Origin: CAJBVW01 sp964457335
Lineage (GTDB): Bacteria > Myxococcota_A > UBA796 > SXON01
DNA length: 64,000 nt
NCBI GenBank assembly: GCA_964457335.1
Contig: CAYWGD010000032.1
Span: 1 to 64,000 of the forward strand
Direction of reading: 5' to 3'
In this document: positions 24,915 through 33,029 of the stretch, piece after piece
Layout of the letters: every line of letters starts with the position of its first letter
How positions within the stretch are numbered: position 1 is the first letter of the stretch
Notes under the pieces: generated by a model
Database searches by the model: none
The model's input: the letters and a program-made list of their open reading frames with translations, nothing else
What the model was told of the DNA's origin: nothing
Position numbers and translations under genes: made by a program

Positions 24915-25908
24915 GGGCGCGGAAGAAGCGGGACATGAAGCCCTCGACGAACTCGTCCACCTCGGGGCCGGGCGGGATGGCCTCGAGCGACCGGACGACC
25001 ATCTTGAGGTAGCCGCGGACGAAGGTGGCGCCCGGCAGGTCGGTGTAGGCGTCGCGCTCCAGCGCGTCGAGGAAGCGCAGGGAGATGCGGGTGGTCGCCG
25101 AGAGCTGCGGGAGCGTGGTGCGCCGCATCTCGCGCGCGGCGCGGAGGAAAGCCCCGGTGGGCCCGTACTGGTCGAGCAGGCGCGCGAGGTCCTCGGCGGC
25201 CACGTTGCGGTCGATGGAGAGCCCGGACGCCGCGGGGGCGCGCGCTTCGGGCTTCTTCGCGGGGCCGGGGGCGTTGCTGGGCGCCGGGAACGTGAGCGGC
25301 GGTGGCGTCGGGCCGCCGCGGCTCGGGTTCGGCACGGCGACGGTGGCCTCGCCGGCGGCCGGCCGGGGGTCGGGCTCGGCGACGCGCGGCTCCACGCGGA
25401 GCTCGACGGGGCGCGACTCCGCGGCGGGCTCGACGCGCGGCTCCGGCCGGAGCTCGACGCGGCTGTCGGTGCGCTCGACCGCGCGCTCGTGGCGCTCGAC
25501 CCGCCGCACGCCGGAGACCTCGCTCTCGACGGGGGTGGGGTCGGAGACGGGCTCGCCGACCTTCAGGTCGGTGAGGGTGCGGAGGACGTGCAGCGCGGCC
25601 GCCGCGGCGGGATCGATCATCGAGGGGCCGGCCTGGCTCCAGAGCTCCTCGGGATCGGCCGGGAGCGCGCCCCGGGAGAGCTCCCGGAAGCGGTCGTACC
25701 GGCGCCGCCGGAGCGGGTCGGACAAGACCGACCAGGCCTCCGCGAGCGCGGCGCGCCGGGCCTCGATGGCGGCCACGTCCTGCTGGCGCGCCTCGGCGGC
25801 GCGGAGCTTGCGGACCACCTGCGCCACCTGCTCCTGGTACGCGACGCGCACCACGTCGGCCGGGGCGTCCGGGGCGACCTGGAGGAGCTCGTAGAATCCG
25901 ATCGGCAT
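24907..25908 (-). CDS. J-domain-like / RodZ-type HTH fusion protein
   Basis: A 333-residue protein with three parts. Residues 4-75 have the helix pattern of a J-domain (FYELLQVAPDAPADVVRVAY, ALAEAWSVLSDPLRRRRYDRF), but no HPD motif, so DnaK ATPase stimulation is unlikely. Residues about 95-240 are a Pro/Glu/Arg-rich linker. Residues about 250-325 match the HTH of RodZ-type proteins (RRTTLPQLSATTRISLRFLDALE, LPGATFVRGYLKMVVRSL). No transmembrane segment follows, unlike RodZ. It lies 10 bp after selA and overlaps rluD. Role unknown; a cytoplasmic scaffold or regulator is possible. Confidence 0.75.
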   Translation of the reverse strand: MPIGFYELLQVAPDAPADVVRVAYQEQVAQVVRKLRAAEARQQDVAAIEARRAALAEAWSVLSDPLRRRRYDRFRELSRGALPADPEELWSQAGPSMIDPAAAAALHVLRTLTDLKVGEPVSDPTPVESEVSGVRRVERHERAVERTDSRVELRPEPRVEPAAESRPVELRVEPRVAEPDPRPAAGEATVAVPNPSRGGPTPPPLTFPAPSNAPGPAKKPEARAPAASGLSIDRNVAAEDLARLLDQYGPTGAFLRAAREMRRTTLPQLSATTRISLRFLDALERDAYTDLPGATFVRGYLKMVVRSLEAIPPGPEVDEFVEGFMSRFFRARG

Positions 25909-25918
25909 CGGCCGCGCC

Positions 25919-27241
25919 CTAACCCGGCGCGCCGCGTTCGGGCCGCACGGCCGCGATCACCGCGCCGATCAGCGCGTCGTCCTCGCCCGCGAGCACGGTG
26001 CGGGGGTCGAGCCGCAGCGCCCCGTCGGCCACGCGCGCGACCACCGCGGGCTCGCCGGCCCGGAGCCGGGCCGCCACCCCGTCGACCTCGGGGAGCACGA
26101 GCGCCACGACCCAGGTGGGAAGCCCCTCCCCGGGGAGCGACCCGCCGCCCGAGAAGCCCTGGTCGGCGCGGACGTCCGCCGGGATCGCCGCGGCGCGGAG
26201 CCGGGCCGCCCAGGCGTCGGCGCGCAGGCGCAGCGCGCGGGGGTCGGCCTGCAAGAGCTCGACGGCCGGCGGGAGCTCGCCCGCGAGGTAGCCGCGGAGC
26301 GTCGCTTCCAGCGCGGTGAGCACGAGGCGATCGAGGCGGAGCGCGCGGTACAGCGGGTGCCGGCGCATCGCCTCGACGAGCGGCGCCTTCCCCACGGCCA
26401 GGCCTGCCTGCGGGCCGCCGAGGAGCTTGTCGCCGGAGAAGCAGGCCACGTCGACGCCGTCGGCGAGCACCTCCGCCACCGTCGGCTCGCCGAGCCCCGC
26501 CACGAGCGCGCCCGCGCCGAGATCCTCGAGGAAGAGGACGCCGCGTTCCCGCGCCAGCGCCGCCAGCTCGGCCCGCGCCGGCGCCTCCGTGAAGCCCACG
26601 ATCTTGAAGTTCGACGGGTGCACGCGGAGGATGGCCGCCGTCTGCGGGCCGATCGCGGCGGCGTAGTCGCGCGCGCGTGTGCGGTTCGTGGTCCCGACCT
26701 CGACGAGCCGCGCCCCGCCGGCCGTGACCACGTCGGGCACCCGGAAGGACCCGCCGATCTCGACGAGCTCGCCGCGCGAGACCACGACCTCGCGCCCCGC
26801 CGCGAGCGCCGTGAGCATCAGCAGCACCGCCGCCGCGCCGTTGTTCACCGCGACGGCGGCCTCCGCGCCGGCCAGCGCCCGGAGCGGCGCCTGGATCCCG
26901 CCGAGCCGCTCGCCGCGGCGGCCGGTCTCCAGGTCGAGCTCGACGTTGGCGTAGCCGTGCGCGATGTCGGCGACGGCCGCGGCCGCCCGCGCGGAGAGCG
27001 GCGCCCGGCCGAGGTTCGTGTGGAGCACGATGCCCGTCGCGTTGATCACCCGCCGCAGGCGCAGGCGCTCCTCCCCCGCCACGCGCGCGCGCACGGCCGC
27101 GCTCCAGTCCACGGGCGCCTCGGCGCCGCCGCGCACCTCGGCCACGAGCGCCCGGGCGGCCCGGGTCGCGGCCACGCGCGGCAGGTCCGGCACCTCGCGG
27201 AGCAGGCGGTCGACGGAGGGCAGGGCGCGCCGGGGATCCAT
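25919..27241 (-). CDS. selA: L-seryl-tRNA(Sec) selenium transferase SelA
   Basis: A 440-residue PLP enzyme that converts Ser-tRNA(Sec) to Sec-tRNA(Sec). It has the N-terminal SVDRLLREVPDLPR domain, INATGIVLHTNLGRAPLS, and the PLP-lysine segment ACFSGDKLLGGPQAG. The length is slightly below the 460 or so typical of the family. ATG 27241 is chosen as the conserved start; the frame stays open for 135 bp upstream without similarity. TATGGT lies 6 nt before it. selB, selD and tRNA-Sec are not in the window. Confidence 0.93.
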   Translation of the reverse strand: MDPRRALPSVDRLLREVPDLPRVAATRAARALVAEVRGGAEAPVDWSAAVRARVAGEERLRLRRVINATGIVLHTNLGRAPLSARAAAAVADIAHGYANVELDLETGRRGERLGGIQAPLRALAGAEAAVAVNNGAAAVLLMLTALAAGREVVVSRGELVEIGGSFRVPDVVTAGGARLVEVGTTNRTRARDYAAAIGPQTAAILRVHPSNFKIVGFTEAPARAELAALARERGVLFLEDLGAGALVAGLGEPTVAEVLADGVDVACFSGDKLLGGPQAGLAVGKAPLVEAMRRHPLYRALRLDRLVLTALEATLRGYLAGELPPAVELLQADPRALRLRADAWAARLRAAAIPADVRADQGFSGGGSLPGEGLPTWVVALVLPEVDGVAARLRAGEPAVVARVADGALRLDPRTVLAGEDDALIGAVIAAVRPERGAPG

Positions 27242-27247
27242 CGCGCG

Positions 27248-27253
27248 ACCATA
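27248..27253 (-). promoter_or_regulatory. Candidate -10 element 6 nt before start codon
   Basis: Minus-strand TATGGT, CGCGCG, then the selA ATG at 27241. There is no purine-rich Shine-Dalgarno, so this is among the cleanest leaderless candidates. Confidence 0.42.
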
Positions 27254-27356
27254 CCGCGTCCCGACGGTCGGCGGGGGGGTCCGGCCGGTGCGCGCGGCCG
27301 TCCTGCCCGCCGCGCTCCACCGCTCCCGCGCCCCGCCGCCCGGGTGCCCCGCGGAG

Positions 27357-27362
27357 TACGAT
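27357..27362 (+). promoter_or_regulatory. Candidate -10 element 6 nt before start codon
   Basis: TACGAT, GGCGCC, then the histidine kinase GTG at 27369. Divergent from the selA element across about 100 bp. Confidence 0.42.
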
Positions 27363-27368
27363 GGCGCC

Positions 27369-29498
27369 GTGAACATCCTCCTCTACGCGCTGGCGACGAT
27401 CACCGCGGGGGCCCTCGCCGTGCGCGTCCCCCTGGGTGACCGCGGCGATCCCGTGCGCCGCGCCTTCGCCGCGTTCTCGTCGGTGCTCGCGGTCACCTAC
27501 TTCGGGTTCACGCTCTACCTGTTGCCCGGGCTCTCGGCGTTCAAGTACCTGCACGCCGCGGCGGGGGCGTTCCTGCCGCTCACGCTGCTCGCGTTCATCG
27601 AGCACTTCTTCGCCAAGCCCGGCTCCGTGCGCGACCCCCGCGGGCGCACCCTGAACGTCGCGACGCCGCTGCTCACCGCCGCGTTCGTCGCGATCGACGC
27701 CATCTTCTACCGCTCCACCCCGCGCGCGTCGGTCGCCGAGGTGGTCTTCGCCGTCTACGTCTTCGGCGCCTTCCTCGTGCCGCTGCACCGGTTGTGGCAG
27801 CTCCACGAGTCGACCGAGCACCGCGTCGAGCGCGCCCGCATCCGCTACCTCCTGGCGCTGGCGGGGCTCGCGGTGGCCTTCTCCGCCGTGGAGGCGGTCG
27901 CCCGCTCGATCGGCGGCGGCCCGGGCGCCGACGTGTCCCTCTGGGCGTTCCCGGCCGTCGTCCAGGGCGCCTTCCCGCCGCTCGGCGCCATCTTCGCCAG
28001 CATCTTCGTCTACTTCCTCTACCAGATCATCACGGTCTACCGGCTGCTCGACCTCGCCGAGATGTTCGCGCGCATGACCGCGGTCTCGGTGGCCGGGAGC
28101 CTGCTCGTCGCCATCGACGCGCTCTCGGCGGCCTCCTTGCTCGGCGACTACCCGGTGCACGGCACGTTCCAGGTCTTCCTCGCGAGCTGCCTCTTCCTGC
28201 TCGCCTACGATCCGCTCCGGAAGCAGCTCGAGACCTGGGCCGGGCGCGTGTTCAACAGCCGCGGGCAGCTCTTGCAGGAGACGCTGCGCGACCTCGACGC
28301 CGCCCTGGTGCGCACGCTCTCCATCGACGGCCTCGCGCACGAGCTCCTCTCCCGCCTCGTCGCCTCGGGCCGCGTGCCGGTGGCGTCGGTGTACCTCTGG
28401 GACGAGGAGCGGCGGACCTACCGGCTCGTGGCCGAGCGCGGAACGCGCGAGCAGCTGCCCATCATGCAGGTGGCCCGGCACCCGTTCACCGACGGCTTCA
28501 CCGCCGGCCAGCGCGCGTACAGCCGCGCCGCGATGAACCGGCAGCGCGGGCGGCGCGGCGCCGACGAGGCGACCGAGGTGCGCCGCCGCCTGCTCGAGGC
28601 GATGAACGCCGACGTGGCGGTCCCGTTCATGTCGGGCGACGTCGTCATCGGCTGGCTCGCGCTCAAGGACGAGGAGGAGATCGAGTCGTTCACGAACGAG
28701 GACGTCGCCCGCCTCGCGCAGACCGCCGCGCGCGCGAGCGTCATCCTCGAGAACCTGCACGGCATCGAGCGGCTCAAGGAGGAGCACCGCCTCGCCGCCC
28801 TCGGCACGATGGCCGCCGGCCTCGCGCACGAGATCCGGAACCCGCTCGCCGGCATCAAGGGCGCCGCCCAGTACCTCCAGGCCGGTCGCGAGGGCCCGGA
28901 CGCCGAGATGGTCCGCATCATCGTGGACGAGGTGGACCGCCTCAACCAGGTGGTGAGCCAGTTCCTCGACTACGCGCGCCCGATGCAGATCCACCTCGAG
29001 GAGACCGACATCGCCTCGCTCGTGGGCAACGTGGTCGGGCTCGTGGACGCGCAGGGGCTCCCGCCGTCGGTGCAGCTCGTCGAGGACCACGCGCTGGTGC
29101 AGCCGCCGCTCCCCGTCGACGCGCCCAAGCTCAAGCAGGTTCTCCTGAACCTCTGCCAGAACGCCCTGCAGGCGATGAAGCACGGCGGCACGCTCACGGT
29201 ACGCACGCGGCTGGGAAGGCTCCGCGACCCCAAGGCGAAGGACGCCCCCGCCATCGAGATCGCCGTCGAGGACACCGGCGTCGGCATCACCCCCGAGGAC
29301 CTCGACAAGCTCTTCGTCCCCTTCTTCACCACCCGCCACGACGGCACGGGGCTCGGCCTCGCGATCTCGCGGCGCATCGTCCAGGCCCACGGCGGCGAGC
29401 TCGACGTGTCGAGCGCCGTCGGGAAGGGCTCGACGTTCACCGTGCGCGTGCCGCTCCAGGCGGCGGCCGACGAGCAGCGGAGCCTCGCGGCGGGCTGA
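27369..29498 (+). CDS. Membrane-bound GAF sensor histidine kinase
   Basis: A 709-residue kinase. Residues 1-285 form about eight to nine hydrophobic helices like the 7TM-type sensor region. A GAF domain follows (about 305-465), then a HisKA domain with GLAHEIRNPLAGIKGA (phospho-acceptor H487) and an HATPase domain with NLCQNALQAM, EDTGVGITPEDL, TGLGLAISRRIV. It is of the NtrB/AtoS type that usually pairs with a sigma54 activator; no partner is adjacent. The GTG start is preceded by TACGAT at 6 nt; the ATG in that stretch is out of frame. Confidence 0.88.
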   Translation: MNILLYALATITAGALAVRVPLGDRGDPVRRAFAAFSSVLAVTYFGFTLYLLPGLSAFKYLHAAAGAFLPLTLLAFIEHFFAKPGSVRDPRGRTLNVATPLLTAAFVAIDAIFYRSTPRASVAEVVFAVYVFGAFLVPLHRLWQLHESTEHRVERARIRYLLALAGLAVAFSAVEAVARSIGGGPGADVSLWAFPAVVQGAFPPLGAIFASIFVYFLYQIITVYRLLDLAEMFARMTAVSVAGSLLVAIDALSAASLLGDYPVHGTFQVFLASCLFLLAYDPLRKQLETWAGRVFNSRGQLLQETLRDLDAALVRTLSIDGLAHELLSRLVASGRVPVASVYLWDEERRTYRLVAERGTREQLPIMQVARHPFTDGFTAGQRAYSRAAMNRQRGRRGADEATEVRRRLLEAMNADVAVPFMSGDVVIGWLALKDEEEIESFTNEDVARLAQTAARASVILENLHGIERLKEEHRLAALGTMAAGLAHEIRNPLAGIKGAAQYLQAGREGPDAEMVRIIVDEVDRLNQVVSQFLDYARPMQIHLEETDIASLVGNVVGLVDAQGLPPSVQLVEDHALVQPPLPVDAPKLKQVLLNLCQNALQAMKHGGTLTVRTRLGRLRDPKAKDAPAIEIAVEDTGVGITPEDLDKLFVPFFTTRHDGTGLGLAISRRIVQAHGGELDVSSAVGKGSTFTVRVPLQAAADEQRSLAAG

Positions 29499-29509
29499 GG
29501 CGGCGAGCG

Positions 29510-29977
29510 CTACCGCGGCCGGTTCAGGTTGGTCACCGGCCCCACGTCGAGCTCCGGCAACCCCGCGACGAAGGCGCGCACGGACGCGCCGCTCGTGGCG
29601 AACGCGACCGCGCGGTCCCGGAGCCGGGCCGGGTACACCCCGAGGAGCGGCTGCCCGGCGGCGACGGCGCGCGCGTCGAGCAGCGCGCGGACCTGCTCCA
29701 CGGTCACGTCCACCACGTCGCAGGGGCTCACGAACACGTCGTCCCCCTCCCCCAGCGCGGCGGCCACGCCCCAGAGCGGGTGGCGGGGCCCCTCGGGCTC
29801 GAGCACCTCGGGGAGCCCGAGGGGGCGCGGCTCCCGGGACACGAGCCACGGCTCCAGCCCCGCGCCGCGCAGCACGTCGGCGATGCGGAGCGCGAGCGCC
29901 CGCCCGTCGACGGGGTGCAGCGCCTTGTCCGCGCCGAAGCGGCGGGAGAGGCCGCCCGCGAGGATGAAGCCGCGCAC
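29510..29977 (-). CDS. mobA: Molybdenum cofactor guanylyltransferase MobA
   Basis: A 155-residue protein with the nucleotidyltransferase signature FILAGGLSRRFGADKAL and HPLWGVAAALGEGDD. It links GMP to molybdopterin. It is shorter than most MobA proteins (about 190): the loop between the signature and SREPRPLG is compact, and the usual CDxP reads CDVVDV, so the metal-binding Asp is kept but the Pro is not. The GTG start shares one base with the moeA stop (TAGTG), which implies translational coupling. Confidence 0.8.
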   Translation of the reverse strand: MRGFILAGGLSRRFGADKALHPVDGRALALRIADVLRGAGLEPWLVSREPRPLGLPEVLEPEGPRHPLWGVAAALGEGDDVFVSPCDVVDVTVEQVRALLDARAVAAGQPLLGVYPARLRDRAVAFATSGASVRAFVAGLPELDVGPVTNLNRPR

Positions 29978-31197
29978 TACCAGCGGTACTCCGGCGCCGC
30001 CCCCGCGAGGAAGCCCGGGTCGAACACCTGCACGGCCACCCGGCCGGCGATCTCCGTGGCGTCCCCGGGGATCAGCGCGAAGCCGTGCGCGTCGGCCATC
30101 GACAGGACGCCCGCGCTCCCCTGGTGACCGGCCACCTCCCCGCGGATCGCGCTCCCCTCGCGGAAGAGCCGAACGCGGATGAACTCCGGCCGTCCCGGCT
30201 TGCGCCGCGTCCGCCCGACGAGCTCCGCGTCCACGACGGGCAGGAAGGGGCGCGGATCGCCGAGCATCTTCCGGAGGAGCGGCCGGACGAACTGGTAGAA
30301 GTTGACCATGCAGCTCACCGGGTTGCCCGGGAGCCCGAACACCGGCCGTCCGCCGATCGCCCCGAACGCGAGCGGCTTCCCCGGCTTCATCGCGACGCGC
30401 CAGAAGTCCATGGCCACCCCGAGGTCCGCGAGCACCCCCTTCACGTGATCGTAGTCGCCGACGCTCACCCCGCCCGTGGAGAGCACCACGTCGCACCGCA
30501 GGGCCGATCGGAAGGCGTCGGCGATCGCCCGGGGATCGTCCGGGGCGTTGCCGAGATCGACCGGCTCGCCGCCGGCCTCGCGCACGAGCGCCGCGAGCGC
30601 GTGCCCGTTGCTCGAGTGGATCTGGCCGGGGCCGAGCGGGAAGCCCGGCTCGACCACCTCGTCGCCCGTCGAGAGGATCGCCACGCGGGGGCGCACGTAC
30701 ACGCGCACCGACGGCACGCCGATCGCCGCGCACACGCCGACCGCGCCCGAGCTCAGCACCTTGCCGGCCTCGAGCACGGCGGCCCCGCGGGGGACCTCGC
30801 TCCCGCGCGGCCGCAGGTGCTGGCCGGGGCTCGCCCCCACCCGGATGCGCACGCGCTCGGCGCCCGCGTCCTCCGTGTCCTCGACCATCACGACACAGTC
30901 GGCGCCCTCGGGCACCGGCGCCCCCGTCATGATGCGCGTCGCCGTCCCGGGGGCGACCACGAGCCGCGGCACCCCGCCGGCCGCGACCGTCTCGAGCACG
31001 CGGAGCTCGCCGGGCACGTCCGCGGCGCGCACCGCGAAGCCGTCCATCGCGGAGGCCGTCCACGGCGGGAGCTCGCCGGGCGCGTGCACCGTCTCCGCGA
31101 GCACGCGGCCGTGGGCCTCGCGGAGCCCGACGCGCTCGACGCCGATTTGGGGGACACAGGCCAGGACGCGCGCGAGCGCTTCTTCGACGGTGAGCAT
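29977..31197 (-). CDS. moeA: Molybdopterin molybdenumtransferase MoeA
   Basis: A 406-residue MoeA that inserts molybdate into adenylated molybdopterin. It has PPWTASAMDGFAVRAADV, IMTGAPVPEGADCVVMVED, the MoCF motif with LSTGDEVVEPG and STGGVSVGDYDHVK, and FGLPGNPVSCMVNFYQFV. Length and domain order are those of the family. It precedes mobA with a one-base overlap and follows the lytic transglycosylase gene by 22 bp on the same strand. TAAGCC lies 6 nt before the ATG. Confidence 0.93.
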   Translation of the reverse strand: MLTVEEALARVLACVPQIGVERVGLREAHGRVLAETVHAPGELPPWTASAMDGFAVRAADVPGELRVLETVAAGGVPRLVVAPGTATRIMTGAPVPEGADCVVMVEDTEDAGAERVRIRVGASPGQHLRPRGSEVPRGAAVLEAGKVLSSGAVGVCAAIGVPSVRVYVRPRVAILSTGDEVVEPGFPLGPGQIHSSNGHALAALVREAGGEPVDLGNAPDDPRAIADAFRSALRCDVVLSTGGVSVGDYDHVKGVLADLGVAMDFWRVAMKPGKPLAFGAIGGRPVFGLPGNPVSCMVNFYQFVRPLLRKMLGDPRPFLPVVDAELVGRTRRKPGRPEFIRVRLFREGSAIRGEVAGHQGSAGVLSMADAHGFALIPGDATEIAGRVAVQVFDPGFLAGAAPEYRW

Positions 31198-31203
31198 GGG
31201 GGC

Positions 31204-31209
31204 GGCTTA
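31204..31209 (-). promoter_or_regulatory. Candidate -10 element 6 nt before start codon
   Basis: Minus-strand TAAGCC, GCCCCC, then the moeA ATG at 31197. The last base is C rather than T. Confidence 0.33.
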
Positions 31210-31219
31210 TCCGCCCCGG

Positions 31220-32995
31220 TCAGCTCTTGATCTTCAACTTCTGGCCCACGTAGATCGTCGAGCCCTTCAGCCCGTTCCAGGACTTCAGCTCGGTGACGGA
31301 GCAGTCGTAGCGGTCGGCGATGCTGCTGAGCGTGTCGCCGCGGCGCACGGTGTACGTCGTCGTCTTGCCCGACGAGCTCGACGACTTCGCGCTCCCCGCG
31401 CTCGAGGAGGACGACGACGCGGCCTTCGCCTCGGTCGCCCCCGACGAGGACGCCGGCTTCACGATCAGCTTCTGGCCCGCGAGGATCGTGGTGCCCTTGA
31501 TCTTGTTCCAGGCCTGGAGCTGGGAGACGGTCGCGCCGTACTTCGACGCGATGCCGGAGAGCGTGTCGCCGCTCTTCACCGTGTGGGTGACGGCCGGCGT
31601 CGACTTCGCCGAGGCCCCGCTCGTCTTGGTGCCCTCCGCCTTCGCCGTCGACGACGCCGCCGCCTTCGTCTCGGTCTTCTCGACCTTCTCCGTCTTCGGC
31701 TCGCTCTTCGCCTCGGCCGCGTCGACCGCCGCCACCGCCTTGCCCGACATCGGCACCACGAGCTCCATGCCGACGGCGATGGAGTTCTTGTTCCGGATGC
31801 GGTTCACCTTGGCGAGCTCCTCCGAGCTCACGCCGTACTTCTTCGCGATGCTGCCGAGGCTCTCGCCGCGCTTGACCGTGTGGCGCTGGAGCGTCAGCCG
31901 CTCCTCGGGGGGCACCTTCGCGAAGGCCTCCTTGAACGCCACGGCCTTGCCCGACGTGATGCGCACCCGCTGCATCGCGGGCTCGGGCGGCAACGCGAAG
32001 CGGCGCAGCGCGGGGTTGAGCGCCAGGAAGGCGTCCTCGCTCATGCCGGCGCACTGCGCGAGGACGGCCACGCTCGTGGACGCCGGCACCTCGACGGCGT
32101 CGAACCGCCACTCCGGCATGTACCGCACGCCCACGAAGCCGTAGCGCTCGGGGTGCTTCCCGATGATCGCGGCCGCGATGATCTTCGGGACGTAGTTCTC
32201 GGTCTCGGTGTGGAGCCAGCTACCCTCGGCGATCTTCCAGAAGTTGGTGGTGCCGGCGTAGCGCGTGGCCTTCATCACGCGGCCCTGGCCGCCGTTGTAG
32301 GAGGCCCAGGAGAGCCACCAGTCCCCGCTGAACATCTTGTTGAGGTCGGAGAGGTAGCGGAGCGCGGCGTCGGTGGACTTCTCGGGGTCCCGCCGCTCGT
32401 CGACCCACCAGTCGGTGCGGAGCCCGTAGTCCCGCCCGGTGTAGGTCATGAACTGCCAGAGGCCGGCCGCCGAGGCGTAGCTCGTGGCGCCGGTGGAGAA
32501 GCCGCTCTCGATCATCGAGAGGTAGACGAGGTCCCTGGGGAGCCCGCGCGCTTCGAGCTCGCGGTGCATCATCGGGAGCCACTGCGTGGACCGCTCGAGG
32601 TAGCGCGCGTAGTACTTCCGGCCGCGACCGAGGAAATACTGCATCCACCCCTTCACCGCGTCGTTGACGACGACGGGGATGTCGAACTCCTTCGGGTCGA
32701 CCTTGTCGAGGTGCAGCGGGTCGGCGTTCGTGACGCCGATCGGGTCGAGGTAGAACTCGATGGGCGGCGTGGCCCCGACCTGGCCGACGGTGCCCAGCTC
32801 GGCGGTGCGCTCCTCGACGAGCTCGCGCGTGGCCGCCACGACCTCGGGGCTCGGGGGCGTGCCGTCCGCCGACTCGATGAAGTTCCAGATGGACTCCTCG
32901 GGCTCGACGGCCGGCGCATCGGCGTCGATCGCCGGTTCCTGGGCGAGGCTCAGGGGGAGGAGCCCACGGAGGAGGAGGGGGAGCAGGGAGGGCAT
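31220..32995 (-). CDS. MltD-like lytic transglycosylase with three LysM domains
   Basis: A 591-residue exported enzyme: signal peptide (PLLLRGLLPLSLAQ), a GH23 lytic transglycosylase domain with catalytic E163 in YLSMIESGFSTGATSYASA and GLWQFM, and three LysM peptidoglycan-binding domains (about 372-416, 470-516, 546-591) joined by Ser/Ala/Lys-rich linkers. It cleaves the glycan backbone to form 1,6-anhydro ends. The order matches MltD, but there is no lipobox. I prefer ATG 32995 because it begins the signal peptide; an ATG at 33031 would add 12 residues and overlap the divergent gene's start. Confidence 0.88.
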   Translation of the reverse strand: MPSLLPLLLRGLLPLSLAQEPAIDADAPAVEPEESIWNFIESADGTPPSPEVVAATRELVEERTAELGTVGQVGATPPIEFYLDPIGVTNADPLHLDKVDPKEFDIPVVVNDAVKGWMQYFLGRGRKYYARYLERSTQWLPMMHRELEARGLPRDLVYLSMIESGFSTGATSYASAAGLWQFMTYTGRDYGLRTDWWVDERRDPEKSTDAALRYLSDLNKMFSGDWWLSWASYNGGQGRVMKATRYAGTTNFWKIAEGSWLHTETENYVPKIIAAAIIGKHPERYGFVGVRYMPEWRFDAVEVPASTSVAVLAQCAGMSEDAFLALNPALRRFALPPEPAMQRVRITSGKAVAFKEAFAKVPPEERLTLQRHTVKRGESLGSIAKKYGVSSEELAKVNRIRNKNSIAVGMELVVPMSGKAVAAVDAAEAKSEPKTEKVEKTETKAAASSTAKAEGTKTSGASAKSTPAVTHTVKSGDTLSGIASKYGATVSQLQAWNKIKGTTILAGQKLIVKPASSSGATEAKAASSSSSSAGSAKSSSSSGKTTTYTVRRGDTLSSIADRYDCSVTELKSWNGLKGSTIYVGQKLKIKS

Positions 32996-33009
32996 GCAGG
33001 CGGGAGCGC

Positions 33010-33020
33010 CAGGATAACAG
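33010..33020. promoter_or_regulatory. Possible shared -10 region of divergent genes
   Basis: CAGGATAACAG holds GATAAC/TAACAG on the plus strand, 9-11 nt before the regulator ATG, and TTATCC on the minus strand, about 17 nt before the transglycosylase ATG. The 34-bp gap leaves little room for separate promoters. Confidence 0.25.
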
Positions 33021-33029
33021 TCCGGCCGC

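Noticed and set aside
25617..29849. 1400-codon minus-strand open frame across selA and the histidine kinase
   Set aside because: Shadow of real genes on both strands; composition is Arg/Gly-rich and no domain is readable.
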